64,000 nt of DNA from Shinella kummerowiae (lineage in GTDB: Bacteria; Pseudomonadota; Alphaproteobacteria; Rhizobiales; Rhizobiaceae): assembly GCF_009827055.1 (NCBI RefSeq), contig NZ_WUMK01000001.1:806001-870000 (forward strand). The letters are read 5' to 3'. Every line of letters starts with the position of its first letter. Positions within the stretch are counted from its first letter, which is position 1. Both the position numbers and the translations under genes were made by a program. The notes under the pieces are model-generated. The model was given only the letters and a program-made list of their open reading frames with translations, was not told where the DNA came from and ran no database searches. Shown piece by piece: positions 8,477 through 16,976 of this stretch.

Positions 8477-9064
8477 TTAATCGGCGTTCATGATGTCGTC
8501 CCAGTGGCGGCGGCAGTAGGAAACGTACTTGTCATTGCCGCCGATTTCCACCTGGGCGCCGGACTTCGCCACCTTGCCGTCCGCGCCGAGCCGGACGACC
8601 ATCGTCGCCTTGCGGCCGCAATGGCAGATGGTGCGCACCTCGCGCATTTCGTCGGCGATGGCAAGCAGCGCCTTCGAACCCGGGAAGAGCTTGCCCTGAA
8701 AATCCGTACGCAGGCCATAGGCCATGACGGGAATGGACAGCCGGTCGGCAACACGGGCAAGCTGCCAGACCTGCTCTTCGGAGAGGAACTGCGCCTCGTC
8801 GACGAAGACGCAGGCGATATCTCCCCCACCATCCCCCTTCAGCTCTTCGATATGCCGATAGAGGTCGTCTGTGTGGTCGAAGGCGATGGCATCGGAGGTC
8901 AGCCCGATGCGCGAGGAGATGCGGCCCTGTCCGGCGCGATCGTCGAAAGAGGCGATGAAGATCGCCGTTCGCATGCCGCGTTCCCGGTAATTGTAGGACG
9001 CCTGCAACAGCAAGGTGGACTTGCCGGCGTTCATCGTCGCGTAACTGAAATAGAGCTTGGCCAT
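8477..9064 (-). CDS. tdk: Thymidine kinase
   Basis: A 195-residue type II thymidine kinase, phosphorylating thymidine with ATP in the pyrimidine salvage pathway. It starts MAKLYFSYATMNAGKSTLLL, carrying the P-loop MNAGKST. The Walker-B-like segment CVFVDEAQFL and two cysteine/histidine clusters (TICHCGRK and SYCRRHW) form the structural zinc site of this family. The ATG at 9064 was chosen because family members begin directly with the P-loop strand; the longer in-frame extension has no support. It is transcribed away from choX, leaving a ~230-bp divergent promoter region. Confidence 0.95.
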   Translation of the reverse strand: MAKLYFSYATMNAGKSTLLLQASYNYRERGMRTAIFIASFDDRAGQGRISSRIGLTSDAIAFDHTDDLYRHIEELKGDGGGDIACVFVDEAQFLSEEQVWQLARVADRLSIPVMAYGLRTDFQGKLFPGSKALLAIADEMREVRTICHCGRKATMVVRLGADGKVAKSGAQVEIGGNDKYVSYCRRHWDDIMNAD

Positions 9065-9293
9065 GATTTTCTCCGTCTCCGCCTCATGACGCGGCAGGAG
9101 GCGATTTTCCAGCCGAAAAGGGCGGAAAACCACAGAAAACAGCGCGGCCCATCCGTTGCGACATCCATGTGCACAATTGCGAACCGACGGGAAATTTATT
9201 GGACGATTCAGCAGCTTCCGGCTACGCCAAGGCGCTTGAAAGCATATCGTTTTGATGATTGGCTAAACGACCAGTTATAAGGGGAGCTATAAA

Positions 9294-10253
9294 ATGAAGA
9301 CTGCATCACCATTGAAGACCCTTCTTGCCGCCGCCGTATCCGTCCTGGCGCTTGGCGTCGCCCATGTCTCGGCCGCCGAAGCGGAGAGCTGTGGCAAGGT
9401 CCGTTTTTCGGATGTCGGCTGGACGGACATTACCGCCACGACCGCGACCGCGTCCGTCGTCTTGAAGAATCTCGGCTACGAAACGGAAACCACCGTGCTC
9501 TCCGTTCCGGTCACCTACACCTCGCTCAGCAACAAGGACATCGACGTCTTCCTCGGCAACTGGATGCCGACCATGGAAGCCGACATCAAGCCGTTCCGCG
9601 AGGACGGCTCGGTCGAGACCGTGCGCGAGAACCTGGAGGGCGCGAAGTACACGCTCGCGACCAACGCCAAGGGCGCCGAACTCGGCATCAAGGATTTCGC
9701 CGACATCGCCAAGCAGAAGGAAGCGCTCGGCAACAAGATCTACGGCATCGAGCCGGGCAATGACGGCAACCGCCTGATCATCGACATGGTGTCCGGCGAC
9801 AAGTTCGGCCTCACCGGCTTCGAGGTCGTCGAATCCTCCGAACAGGGCATGCTGGCGGAAGTCGCGCGCGCCGAGCAGGAAGGCACCCCGGTCGTCTTCC
9901 TCGGCTGGGAGCCGCACCCGATGAACGCCAACTTCAAGCTCACCTACCTGACCGGCGGCGACGATGTCTTCGGCCCGAACTTCGGTGGCGCGACGATCTA
10001 CACCAACGTTCGCAAGGGCTACACGACCGAATGCCCGAATGTCGGTAAGTTCTTGGCAAACCTCAAGTTCTCGCTGGAAATGGAAAACCAGATCATGGGC
10101 AAGATCCTGAACGACGGCCAGGATCCGGAAACGGCAGCGACCGAATGGCTGAAGGCCAACCCGGCCGCCATCGAGCCCTGGCTTGCCGGCGTGACGACCA
10201 AGGACGGCAGCGGCGAGGCCCTGCCGGCGGTAAAAACCGCGCTCGGTCTCTAA
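9294..10253 (+). CDS. choX: Choline ABC transporter substrate-binding protein ChoX
   Basis: A 319-residue periplasmic protein that binds choline for high-affinity import, the first gene of choXWV. A signal peptide ends near VSAAEA. The quaternary-ammonium box of the ChoX structure is recognisable: Trp in DVGWTD, Trp in GNWMP, Tyr in AKYTLA, Asn in GNDGN and Trp in LGWEPH. The ribosome binding site AAGGGG lies just ahead of the ATG. A stable hairpin after the stop separates it from choW and probably sets a higher level of ChoX than of the membrane parts. Choline is used for osmoprotection and as a carbon source in rhizobia. Confidence 0.93.
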   Translation: MKTASPLKTLLAAAVSVLALGVAHVSAAEAESCGKVRFSDVGWTDITATTATASVVLKNLGYETETTVLSVPVTYTSLSNKDIDVFLGNWMPTMEADIKPFREDGSVETVRENLEGAKYTLATNAKGAELGIKDFADIAKQKEALGNKIYGIEPGNDGNRLIIDMVSGDKFGLTGFEVVESSEQGMLAEVARAEQEGTPVVFLGWEPHPMNANFKLTYLTGGDDVFGPNFGGATIYTNVRKGYTTECPNVGKFLANLKFSLEMENQIMGKILNDGQDPETAATEWLKANPAAIEPWLAGVTTKDGSGEALPAVKTALGL

Positions 10254-10265
10254 TAGGCCAAAATA

Positions 10266-10290
10266 GGGCGGGGAGGAAACTTTCCCGCCC
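10266..10290 (+). promoter_or_regulatory. Intercistronic hairpin between choX and choW
   Basis: A 7-bp GC stem (GGGCGGG at 10266-10272 and CCCGCCC at 10284-10290) follows the choX stop codon. It lies inside the operon and is followed by only a short pyrimidine run, so it probably acts as a partial terminator or as a block to 3' exonucleases that protects the choX message. Confidence 0.55.
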
Positions 10291-10398
10291 TTCTTGCCTC
10301 CGGATACTGCAAGTCCAGCGAAAGTGTGCGACGCTTTCGCTTGTCGCAATTGCAGAGCTAGCCGTGCATCGTCGAACTCCAGCCAGGGGCATATTCTC

Positions 10399-11268
10399 GT
10401 GGATTGGCTTACCGTCTCAAAAATTCCGATCGGCCCGATCGCCAAGGAAGTCGTCAGCTGGCTGACGACGAATGGCAAGGGACTGTTCGATTTCCTGAAA
10501 GTCTTCCTGCAGGCCGGCATCGATGCCGTGCTCTTCGTGCTGCAAGGCCCCTTCTCCAGTGCCGGCGGCAAATTCGGTTACGCCATCGCCCTCATCCTGC
10601 TCGTCACGGGCGCAAGCTGGTACTTCCGCCGCTCCGTCGGCGTCGCGGTCTTCACCTTCCTCGGCCTGCTGCTCATCGTGAACCAGGGCTACTGGAAGGA
10701 AACGACGGAAACGCTGGCGCTCGTGCTGGCGGCGACCGGCGTCAGCATGATCGTCGGCGTGCCGCTCGGCATCGCCGCTGCGCGCCGGCCCTGGTTCTAC
10801 TCGATCCTGCGGCCGATCCTCGACCTCATGCAGACGATCCCGACCTTCGTCTACCTGATCCCCGCGCTCATTCTCTTCGGCCTCGGCATGGTGCCCGGCC
10901 TGATCGCCACGGTGATCTTCGCGATACCCGCGCCGATCCGCCTCACCCGCCTCGGCATCATTTCGACACCACCCTCGCTTGTCGAAGCGGCGCAAGCCTT
11001 TGGCGCGACGCCGAGCCAGGTGCTGCGCAAGGTGGAACTGCCCTTTGCCACGCCGCAGATCATGGCCGGCCTCACCCAGACCATCATGCTCTCGCTGTCG
11101 ATGGTGGTCATCGCCGCCCTCGTCGGCGCCAAGGGCCTTGGCGTTCCCGTGGTGCGTGCACTCAACACCGTGAACATCTCCATGGGTTTCGAGGCCGGTC
11201 TCTGTATCGTGATCCTGGCGATCATCCTCGACCGCCTCTTCCGCTCCTCCGACGATGGAGACGCATGA
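10399..11268 (+). CDS. choW: Choline ABC transporter permease ChoW
   Basis: A 289-residue inner-membrane permease of the ProW type for choline uptake. It has about six to seven hydrophobic segments and the permease EAA-like loop (EAAQAFGATPSQVLRKVELP) that docks on the ATPase. The GTG at 10399 (VDWLTVSK) is taken as start because known ChoW/ProW proteins begin near this point; a longer frame to 10294 would run into the intercistronic hairpin region. Its stop overlaps the choV start (ATGATGA), indicating translational coupling. Confidence 0.9.
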   Translation: MDWLTVSKIPIGPIAKEVVSWLTTNGKGLFDFLKVFLQAGIDAVLFVLQGPFSSAGGKFGYAIALILLVTGASWYFRRSVGVAVFTFLGLLLIVNQGYWKETTETLALVLAATGVSMIVGVPLGIAAARRPWFYSILRPILDLMQTIPTFVYLIPALILFGLGMVPGLIATVIFAIPAPIRLTRLGIISTPPSLVEAAQAFGATPSQVLRKVELPFATPQIMAGLTQTIMLSLSMVVIAALVGAKGLGVPVVRALNTVNISMGFEAGLCIVILAIILDRLFRSSDDGDA

Positions 11269-12308
11269 TGACTGACGCCGTCGTCTTCAAGAACGTTTCC
11301 ATCATCTTCGGCGATAGCCCGCAAAAGGCGCTTGCCATGGCCGATGCCGGCAAGAGCCGCGACGAGATCGGCGCGGAAACCGGCCTCGTGCTCGGCGTCG
11401 CCGATGCTACCCTGTCGATCACCGAGGGCGAGATCCTCGTGCTGATGGGCTTGTCCGGTTCCGGCAAATCGACGCTGCTGCGCGCCGTCAACGGGCTTGC
11501 CCCCGTGGTGCGCGGCGATGTGCAGGTGAAGGCCGGCAGCGGCAGCGTGAACCCCTATACGGCGACCCCCAAGGCGCTGCGCGATTTCCGCATGCACACC
11601 GTCTCCATGGTGTTCCAGCAGTTCGCGCTGCTGCCCTGGCGCACCGTTGCCGACAATGTCGGCTTTGGCCTCGAGCTTGCCGGTGTGCCGGACAGCGAGC
11701 GCAAGGCACGCGTTGCCGAACAGCTCGAACTCGTCAACCTCGCCAAGTGGGCGGACCGCAAGGTGAACGAATTGTCGGGCGGCATGCAGCAGCGCGTGGG
11801 CCTCGCCCGCGCCTTTGCGACGGGTGCGCCGATCCTGCTCATGGACGAGCCGTTCTCGGCCCTCGACCCGCTGATCCGTACGCGCCTGCAGGACGAGCTG
11901 CTGGAGTTCCAGCGCCGACTGAAGAAGACGATCCTCTTCGTCAGCCACGATCTCGACGAGGCCTTCCGCATCGGCAACCGCATCGCCATCATGGAAGGCG
12001 GACGCATCATCCAGTGCGGCACGCCACAGGATATCGTGAAGAACCCCGCCAACCAGTATGTCGCGGATTTCGTGCAGAACATGAACCCGATCACCATGCT
12101 GACGGCGCAGGACGTCATGCAGCAGGGCGCGTCCGCCAATGGCGGCGTGACGGCAACCGCGGCACGGGAGACACCGCTCGTCGACATCCTCGACGCCATG
12201 TCCCGCACACCCGGCAATGTCGGCGTCGTCGAAAACGGCACGGTGATCGGCACGATCAGTGCACAGGATGTCGTGACCGGATTGACGCGGCACCGCCGCC
12301 GCGGCTGA
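11265..12308 (+). CDS. choV: Choline ABC transporter ATP-binding protein ChoV
   Basis: A 347-residue ATPase that energises choline uptake. The Walker A is GLSGSGKST, the Q-loop sits in FQQFALLPW, the signature is LSGGMQQRVGLARA, the Walker B is ILLMDEPFSALD and the H-loop is FVSHDLDEA. The N-terminal ~45 residues before the ABC core and the remnant of a CBS-like tail (VVENGTVIGTISAQDVV) match the ProV/OpuAA class, which senses ionic strength through CBS repeats; here the tail is short. Start is at one of two adjacent ATGs (11265 or 11268), overlapping the choW stop. Confidence 0.93.
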   Translation: MMTDAVVFKNVSIIFGDSPQKALAMADAGKSRDEIGAETGLVLGVADATLSITEGEILVLMGLSGSGKSTLLRAVNGLAPVVRGDVQVKAGSGSVNPYTATPKALRDFRMHTVSMVFQQFALLPWRTVADNVGFGLELAGVPDSERKARVAEQLELVNLAKWADRKVNELSGGMQQRVGLARAFATGAPILLMDEPFSALDPLIRTRLQDELLEFQRRLKKTILFVSHDLDEAFRIGNRIAIMEGGRIIQCGTPQDIVKNPANQYVADFVQNMNPITMLTAQDVMQQGASANGGVTATAARETPLVDILDAMSRTPGNVGVVENGTVIGTISAQDVVTGLTRHRRRG

Positions 12309-12332
12309 CAGACCGCTCCGTTCGCATTAGAT

Positions 12333-12364
12333 AAGGCAGCGCCCCGAACGGGCGCTGCCTTTTT
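12333..12364 (+). terminator. Rho-independent terminator of choXWV
   Basis: GGCAGCGCCC at about 12335-12344 pairs with GGGCGCTGCC at 12350-12359, followed by five T. It closes the choline operon 25 bases after the choV stop. Confidence 0.88.
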
Positions 12365-12367
12365 CAT

Positions 12368-12470
12368 GAGAGCAATTTCGGCAAAAGTGCGCAGCGGTTT
12401 TGCATCCGAAATTGCGCAAAAACAAAGAGATGGAGCGTTTTCGCGATTCGAAGAAAAGCGAAAATGATCT
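12368..12470. repeat. ~102-bp palindromic intergenic repeat, copy A
   Basis: The sequence is composed of two inverted repeats in tandem (a GCAATTTCGG/CCGAAATTGC pair and a GCGTTTTCGC/GCGAAAATG-type pair). It is about 85-90% identical to 42445-42546. Such palindromes are common between genes in Rhizobiaceae. This copy fills the gap between the choXWV terminator and the HugZ-like gene. Confidence 0.85.
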
Positions 12471-12491
12471 AGGAAGACGACCGGAGCAAGC

Positions 12492-13259
12492 ATGATGGCC
12501 GAGAAGGACAAACCAAGCGTTCTGCGCGAAACCGACGACGACGCGCGCCGCCTCGCCCGCACCCTGCTGCGCTCGGCCCGGAGCTGCGCTCTCGCCGTCA
12601 TCGAGCCGGAGAGCGGCGCGCCCTTCGCCAGCCGCACCCTCACCGGCACGGACACGGACGGCACGCCCGTCATCCTCGTCTCGGCACTTTCAGTCCACAC
12701 CCAGGCGTTGCGGCGTGACCCGCGCGCCTCGCTGCTCGCCGGCGAGCCCGGCAAGGGCGATCCGCTTGCCCATCCGCGCCTGACGGTCATCTGCCAGGCC
12801 GAGGAAGTCGCGCGGGACAGTGCCGCGCATGCGGCACTGCGCGAACGTTTCGTGCGCCGCCACCCGAAGGCGAAGCTCTATGTCGATTTTCCCGACTTCG
12901 CCTTCTTCCGGCTCGTGCCGCTGCGCGCCCATCTCAATGGCGGCTTCGGCAAGGCTTTCGTGCTCACCGCCGACGACCTGCTGATTCACTCGGCCGCCCG
13001 CGGCGCACTCGCCGAAATGGAAACCGGTGCCATCGAACATATGAACAGCGACCACGCGGAAGCCGCCGGCATCTATGCCCGCCACTATTGCGGCGCAAAA
13101 GACGGCGAATGGGTGATCGTCGGCCTGGATGCAGCCGGTATCGACCTTGCGAGCGGTGATAAATTAAGGCGCCTGGAGTTTTCACGCGAACTTGATCAGG
13201 CCGTGGAACTTCGCAGCGAGCTTGCGCGTTTGCTTAAAGAAACCCGGGCGGCCGGCTGA
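12492..13259 (+). CDS. HugZ-like haem utilisation / PNPOx-fold protein with DUF2470
   Basis: A 255-residue protein with an N-terminal pyridoxamine-5'-phosphate-oxidase-like split barrel (about residues 15-165, containing LARTLLRSARSCALAV and ASLLAGEPGKGDPLAHPRL). A C-terminal DUF2470 domain carries the hallmark IEHMNSDHAEA at about residue 180. This two-domain layout is that of the HugZ/HutZ haem-degrading family and of related flavin or haem-binding proteins. No haem transport gene is adjacent, so haem cleavage is not proven. Two adjacent ATGs (12492 and 12495) can serve as start. Confidence 0.82.
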   Translation: MMAEKDKPSVLRETDDDARRLARTLLRSARSCALAVIEPESGAPFASRTLTGTDTDGTPVILVSALSVHTQALRRDPRASLLAGEPGKGDPLAHPRLTVICQAEEVARDSAAHAALRERFVRRHPKAKLYVDFPDFAFFRLVPLRAHLNGGFGKAFVLTADDLLIHSAARGALAEMETGAIEHMNSDHAEAAGIYARHYCGAKDGEWVIVGLDAAGIDLASGDKLRRLEFSRELDQAVELRSELARLLKETRAAG

Positions 13260-13354
13260 ATAACCGGCACTTCCGCAACCGTCTGCTTGGACGCTTTCCG
13301 GGATTGGGGCTGCTATTTATCGCTATGCGTGCAGCATACCCCCATTTCTGGCTC

Positions 13355-13414
13355 TTGATGAGAGGTATTTTGTTTATATGCTAACAAGCGGATTGACATA
13401 AAATCATATGATTT
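13355..13414 (+). promoter_or_regulatory. Candidate nolR promoter with palindromic operator
   Basis: TTGATG (13355-13360) and TATGCT (13377-13382), 16 bases apart, resemble a sigma-70 promoter. Just downstream lies a perfect 14-bp palindrome AAATCATATGATTT (13401-13414), 28 bases before the start codon of the ArsR-type regulator. The position suits autorepression. Neither element has been tested. Confidence 0.45.
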
Positions 13415-13442
13415 GAAGCGGAAACGCCCGAAGGAGTTTCAG

Positions 13443-13784
13443 ATGGACAAGATTTCAGACGCAGAACATGCGCAGGCCGAAGTTGCATCCGACTTTCTTT
13501 CCGCGATGGCGAACCCGAAGCGCCTGCTCATTCTGAAGGTTCTGGTCGAGGGCGAGATCGCCGTCGGAGCCCTGGCGAATCAGGTGGGCCTCAGCCAATC
13601 GGCGCTGTCGCAGCACCTGTCGAAGCTGCGCGCGCAGAATCTCGTGACCACGCGCCGCGACGCCCAGACGATTTACTATTCGAGTAAATCGGACGCCGTG
13701 CTGACGATCCTTGATTCGCTCGATCGCATCTACAAGGCGGCTGCCGGCCACAGCAATGCGGAAAAGAAGCTCCGTATCGCCTGA
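13443..13784 (+). CDS. nolR: NolR-type ArsR-family transcriptional regulator
   Basis: A 113-residue winged-helix repressor. The run DFLSAMANPKRLLIL and the recognition helix GLSQSALSQHLSKLRAQNLV followed by TTRRDAQTIYYSS match NolR of Sinorhizobium/Rhizobium nearly residue for residue, apart from the variable ends. NolR is a dimeric regulator of nodulation, quorum-sensing and other genes, and represses its own gene. No metal-binding cysteines are present. The ATG at 13443 with AAGGAG at 13431-13436 is a better start than the upstream in-frame codon at 13413. Presence of nolR does not by itself mean the host nodulates plants. Confidence 0.87.
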   Translation: MDKISDAEHAQAEVASDFLSAMANPKRLLILKVLVEGEIAVGALANQVGLSQSALSQHLSKLRAQNLVTTRRDAQTIYYSSKSDAVLTILDSLDRIYKAAAGHSNAEKKLRIA

Positions 13785-13815
13785 GACAGAACGCAATCTC
13801 TCTGATTCGCAACGC

Positions 13816-13844
13816 CGCCCCGGATGCCCATCCGGGGCGTTTTG
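13816..13844 (+). terminator. Rho-independent terminator of nolR
   Basis: A perfect 10-bp stem CGCCCCGGAT / ATCCGGGGCG with a 4-base loop is followed by TTTT, starting 31 bases after the nolR stop codon. Confidence 0.88.
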
Positions 13845-13969
13845 CATGGAATCATCGCCTTGACGGCGTGGGGCACCTTGATAGTTTGACCGCCGGGTAA
13901 AATTTCCCATCGATTGCCAGCCGGGACGCCCGCAACGGCCCCGCACTTCAAAGAATCTGGAGAGACCGC

Positions 13970-15295
13970 ATGTCCAACCGCCTCAACACCCCCAACGATC
14001 TGCGTGCCTTCTGGATGCCGTTCACGGCAAACCGGCAGTTCAAGAAGGAGCCGCGCCTCTTCGTCGGCGCCAAGGACATGTATTACACGACGCATGACGG
14101 CCGCCAGGTGCTCGACGGCACCGCGGGTCTCTGGTGCGTCAATGCCGGCCATTGCCGCCCCAAGATCACCGAGGCGATCCGCGAACAGGCCGGCGAACTC
14201 GACTATGCGCCCGCCTTCCAGCTCGGCCACCCCAAGGCGTTCGAGCTCGCCAACCGCCTCGTCGACATCGCGCCCGAGGGCATGAACCACGTGCTCTACA
14301 CCAATTCCGGCTCGGAATCGGTCGAAACCGCGCTAAAGGTCGCGCTCGCCTACCACCGCGCCAAGGGCGACGGCTCGCGCTTCCGCCTGATCGGTCGCGA
14401 GCGCGGCTATCACGGCGTCAATTTCGGCGGCATTTCCGTCGGCGGCATCGTCTCCAACCGCAAGATGTTCGGCACGCTGCTCACCGGTGTCGATCACATG
14501 CCGCACACCCATTTCCCCGACAAGAACGCCTTCACCCGCGGCGAGCCGGAGCATGGCGGCGACATTGCCAGCGAACTCCAGCGCATCGTCACCCTGCATG
14601 ATGCCTCGACCATCGCCGCCGTCATCGTCGAGCCGGTCGCAGGCTCCACCGGCGTGCTCATCCCGCCGAAGGGTTACCTCCAGAAGCTGCGCGAAATCTG
14701 CACGCAACACGGCATCCTGCTGATCTTCGACGAGGTCATCACCGGCTTCGGCCGCCTTGGCGCGCCGTTCGCCGCCCAGTATTTCGACGTGAAGCCGGAT
14801 ATCATCACCACCGCCAAGGGCCTCACCAACGGCGTGATCCCGATGGGCGCCGTCTTCGTGACCTCCGAGATCCATGATGCCTTCATGAATGGCCCGGAGC
14901 ACATGATCGAGTTCATGCACGGCTATACCTATTCCGGCAACCCGATCGCCTGCGCCGCGGCTCTTGGCACGCTCGATACCTACAAGGAAGAGGGCCTGCT
15001 GACCCGCGCCAGCGAACTCGCCTCCTACTGGGAAGACGGCCTGCATTCGCTGAAGGATTGCCCGAATGTCATCGACGTCAGAAATGTCGGCCTGATCGGG
15101 GCGATCGAGCTTTCGCCCATCGCCGGCGAGCCGACCAAGCGCGCCTTCAACGCCTTCCTCAAGGCCTACGAAAAGGGCCTGCTCATCCGCACGACGGGCG
15201 ACATCATCGCGCTGTCTCCGCCGCTCATCATCGAGAAACACCATATCGACGAACTGTTCGGCAAGCTGCGCGAGGTGTTGCAGAACAATATCTGA
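13970..15295 (+). CDS. Class III omega-aminotransferase (beta-alanine--pyruvate type)
   Basis: A 441-residue PLP enzyme of the class III aminotransferases. The N terminus RAFWMPFTANRQFKKEPR and the segment DGTAGLWCVNAGHCRPKI match omega-amino acid:pyruvate transaminases. The PLP-phosphate motif NSGSESVETALK, the cofactor Asp in IFDEVITGFGR and the Schiff-base Lys in TTAKGLTNG (around residue 283) are all present. The likely reaction is beta-alanine plus pyruvate to malonate semialdehyde plus alanine, though this family accepts many amines. It is a single-gene unit between the nolR terminator and its own terminator. Confidence 0.88.
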   Translation: MSNRLNTPNDLRAFWMPFTANRQFKKEPRLFVGAKDMYYTTHDGRQVLDGTAGLWCVNAGHCRPKITEAIREQAGELDYAPAFQLGHPKAFELANRLVDIAPEGMNHVLYTNSGSESVETALKVALAYHRAKGDGSRFRLIGRERGYHGVNFGGISVGGIVSNRKMFGTLLTGVDHMPHTHFPDKNAFTRGEPEHGGDIASELQRIVTLHDASTIAAVIVEPVAGSTGVLIPPKGYLQKLREICTQHGILLIFDEVITGFGRLGAPFAAQYFDVKPDIITTAKGLTNGVIPMGAVFVTSEIHDAFMNGPEHMIEFMHGYTYSGNPIACAAALGTLDTYKEEGLLTRASELASYWEDGLHSLKDCPNVIDVRNVGLIGAIELSPIAGEPTKRAFNAFLKAYEKGLLIRTTGDIIALSPPLIIEKHHIDELFGKLREVLQNNI

Positions 15296-15317
15296 CCCGG
15301 TTACGCGGCAGATTGCG

Positions 15318-15342
15318 AATGGCGGCCCTGGCCGCCATTTTC
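15318..15342 (+). terminator. Rho-independent terminator after the aminotransferase
   Basis: AATGGCGGC (15318-15326) pairs with GCCGCCATT (15331-15339), followed by a short T-run. It lies 23 bases after the stop codon and just before the convergent saccharopine-dehydrogenase-like gene. Confidence 0.8.
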
Positions 15343-15353
15343 GTTTGCGCGGG

Positions 15354-16976
15354 TCAAATCCGCCGCAGGCGACCGGAATAGTGCACGACCGTGCCGATGC
15401 CCGGCAACGCGATCGGCACGTCGAAGCAAAAATCCTCCCCCTCCGCCCATTCCCGCGCTTCACTGCGGGGCGCGAGCCAGAGCGGCATTGGAACGCCGAA
15501 TATGGACCAGCCCCGCATCGCCATCCTCAGGCCGGACGTATCCGCCGGCAGATCGAAGGAAAACCGCATCGGGCCGAACCGCTCGACCAGGCGCTCGCCG
15601 CGCTGGCTCAATTCGCTCGTGAAGGCATGGCCGGCAAAATCCCGCGTCCAGCGTTCGGTGCCGTCGCGTTCCTCGAAGGACACGTGCAGGTCGTGCGCGC
15701 CTTCCGGCGGGAAGCGCATGACGGTGCAGACGATACGGGCGGGGAGCGACCGGCCTCGCCGCACCGTTGCTGTGCCACGAGCGCCGGCGTCGCCGACGAG
15801 GTCGTGCATGGCACGGACCGGTTTTGGCATCGCCGCATAGGCAGGCCCGATGACACGACGATAGAGCGGCAAATAGGGCAAGCTTTCAACCGCCCGGAAA
15901 ATCGCAAGCCTATCGAAATGCGGATCGAAGTCCCGCAACGCCACCTCGCTTGCCGCATGGCGCGCACCTGGCGCCAGGTGGTCTGCTGCAAGCGCGTTCG
16001 CCAGCACATGAGCGGCGATGGTCGGGATTTCCGGCCCGTCGCCGTTTTCCGCAACCAGCGTCCAGCGGCGCACCACCGGCTCGCCATCCGCTATGCCCTT
16101 GACCGCGATCGTCATGGCCGACCGGTCGGTTCCGAAGCGCGCGCTCAGCCTCTGCAGCGGCAGCAGCCATCGGGCAAAGGGTGAAAGCGAACGCACCCAG
16201 CCCCATTTCACCAGCCAGCTCAAAAGCCAGAGCGTCAGAAGCTGGAAAGCAAATTCCGGCCCCGCACGAAACGTGGTGGCCGGTTTGCCGGGAACGGTGC
16301 CCGGCACGATATCGTGGTCCGGCACATCCGCCAGCGCCACCAGCCGCCGGATCGGCAGACGGCCGGGGACGCGATAGGTCTCATGGTGCAACCGATGCCA
16401 ACCCGTTTCCTGCCGCCAGCGCCGACCGCGCCAGAGCCGGACAGGTTTGCCGACGTAACTGAGGATCGCCGCTGCGACGGATGCGCCCGCCGTCGCCCGG
16501 TTGGACGCGCTGATCGACGTTTCAACCGAGCAGACCTCCGCCATGCCCTGCGCCAATTCCGCAATCACGGCACCGGAGAGCGCCGGCACGCTGGAGCCAC
16601 CGGAAACGACAGCAACACCTGCCGCCAGCGCCGCCGCATCCAGCCGGCCGATGCCGCAGACGAAATCCCGCGCATCGGCAAGGTCGATATAGTGCACGCC
16701 GCAGGCAATGCAGGCTTCGGCGACCTGATAGCCGCTTCCTTGAAACGGTCCGGCCGCATCAATCAGCAGAAAAGGGCGATGTACCTCGAGAACAGGGCGA
16801 AGGTCGGCGGTGCGGTCGACGACGAGCGGGCGGGCATTGGGCAACTCCGCCGCAAGGTGTTTAGCCGCAGCACCATTCCGGCCGGCGACCAGCACCGCCC
16901 AGCCATCCGCCGCCAGCCGTTTCGAGAGCCGCGCGCCGAAACCACCATATCCGCCAAGCACGATAACGCTGTTCAC
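15354..16976 (-). CDS. Saccharopine-dehydrogenase-like NAD(P)-binding protein with DUF4166 domain
   Basis: A 540-residue protein with an N-terminal Rossmann domain (VIVLGGYGGFGARLSKRLA) of the saccharopine dehydrogenase NADP-binding type, including AAGPFQGSGYQVAEACIACG. The C-terminal ~180 residues form a DUF4166 domain (GPAYAAMPKPVRAMHDLVG to SGRLRRI). It starts with GTG, which overlaps the stop of the DCC gene (GTGA). The family's substrate is unknown. The genes upstream (DCC thiol oxidoreductase, GNAT) are coupled to it, so all three probably act together. Confidence 0.83.
   Translation of the reverse strand: MNSVIVLGGYGGFGARLSKRLAADGWAVLVAGRNGAAAKHLAAELPNARPLVVDRTADLRPVLEVHRPFLLIDAAGPFQGSGYQVAEACIACGVHYIDLADARDFVCGIGRLDAAALAAGVAVVSGGSSVPALSGAVIAELAQGMAEVCSVETSISASNRATAGASVAAAILSYVGKPVRLWRGRRWRQETGWHRLHHETYRVPGRLPIRRLVALADVPDHDIVPGTVPGKPATTFRAGPEFAFQLLTLWLLSWLVKWGWVRSLSPFARWLLPLQRLSARFGTDRSAMTIAVKGIADGEPVVRRWTLVAENGDGPEIPTIAAHVLANALAADHLAPGARHAASEVALRDFDPHFDRLAIFRAVESLPYLPLYRRVIGPAYAAMPKPVRAMHDLVGDAGARGTATVRRGRSLPARIVCTVMRFPPEGAHDLHVSFEERDGTERWTRDFAGHAFTSELSQRGERLVERFGPMRFSFDLPADTSGLRMAMRGWSIFGVPMPLWLAPRSEAREWAEGEDFCFDVPIALPGIGTVVHYSGRLRRI

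Noticed and set aside
9306-10571. 421-residue minus-strand frame across choX and the choX-choW gap
   Set aside because: It lies opposite choX, which has a signal peptide and the choline-box residues. The minus frame is Arg/Asp/Gly-rich and matches nothing.
10404-12308. A 634-residue reading of choV that extends back through choW
   Set aside because: The first ~287 residues are choW read in another phase (Arg/His/Pro-rich). The real start is the ATG at 11265 overlapping the choW stop.
13393-13398. TTGACA as the -35 box of nolR
   Set aside because: A good -10 box is missing 16-18 bases downstream (the sequence there is GC-rich), and the palindrome would lie in the spacer; the upstream TTGATG/TATGCT pair fits better.
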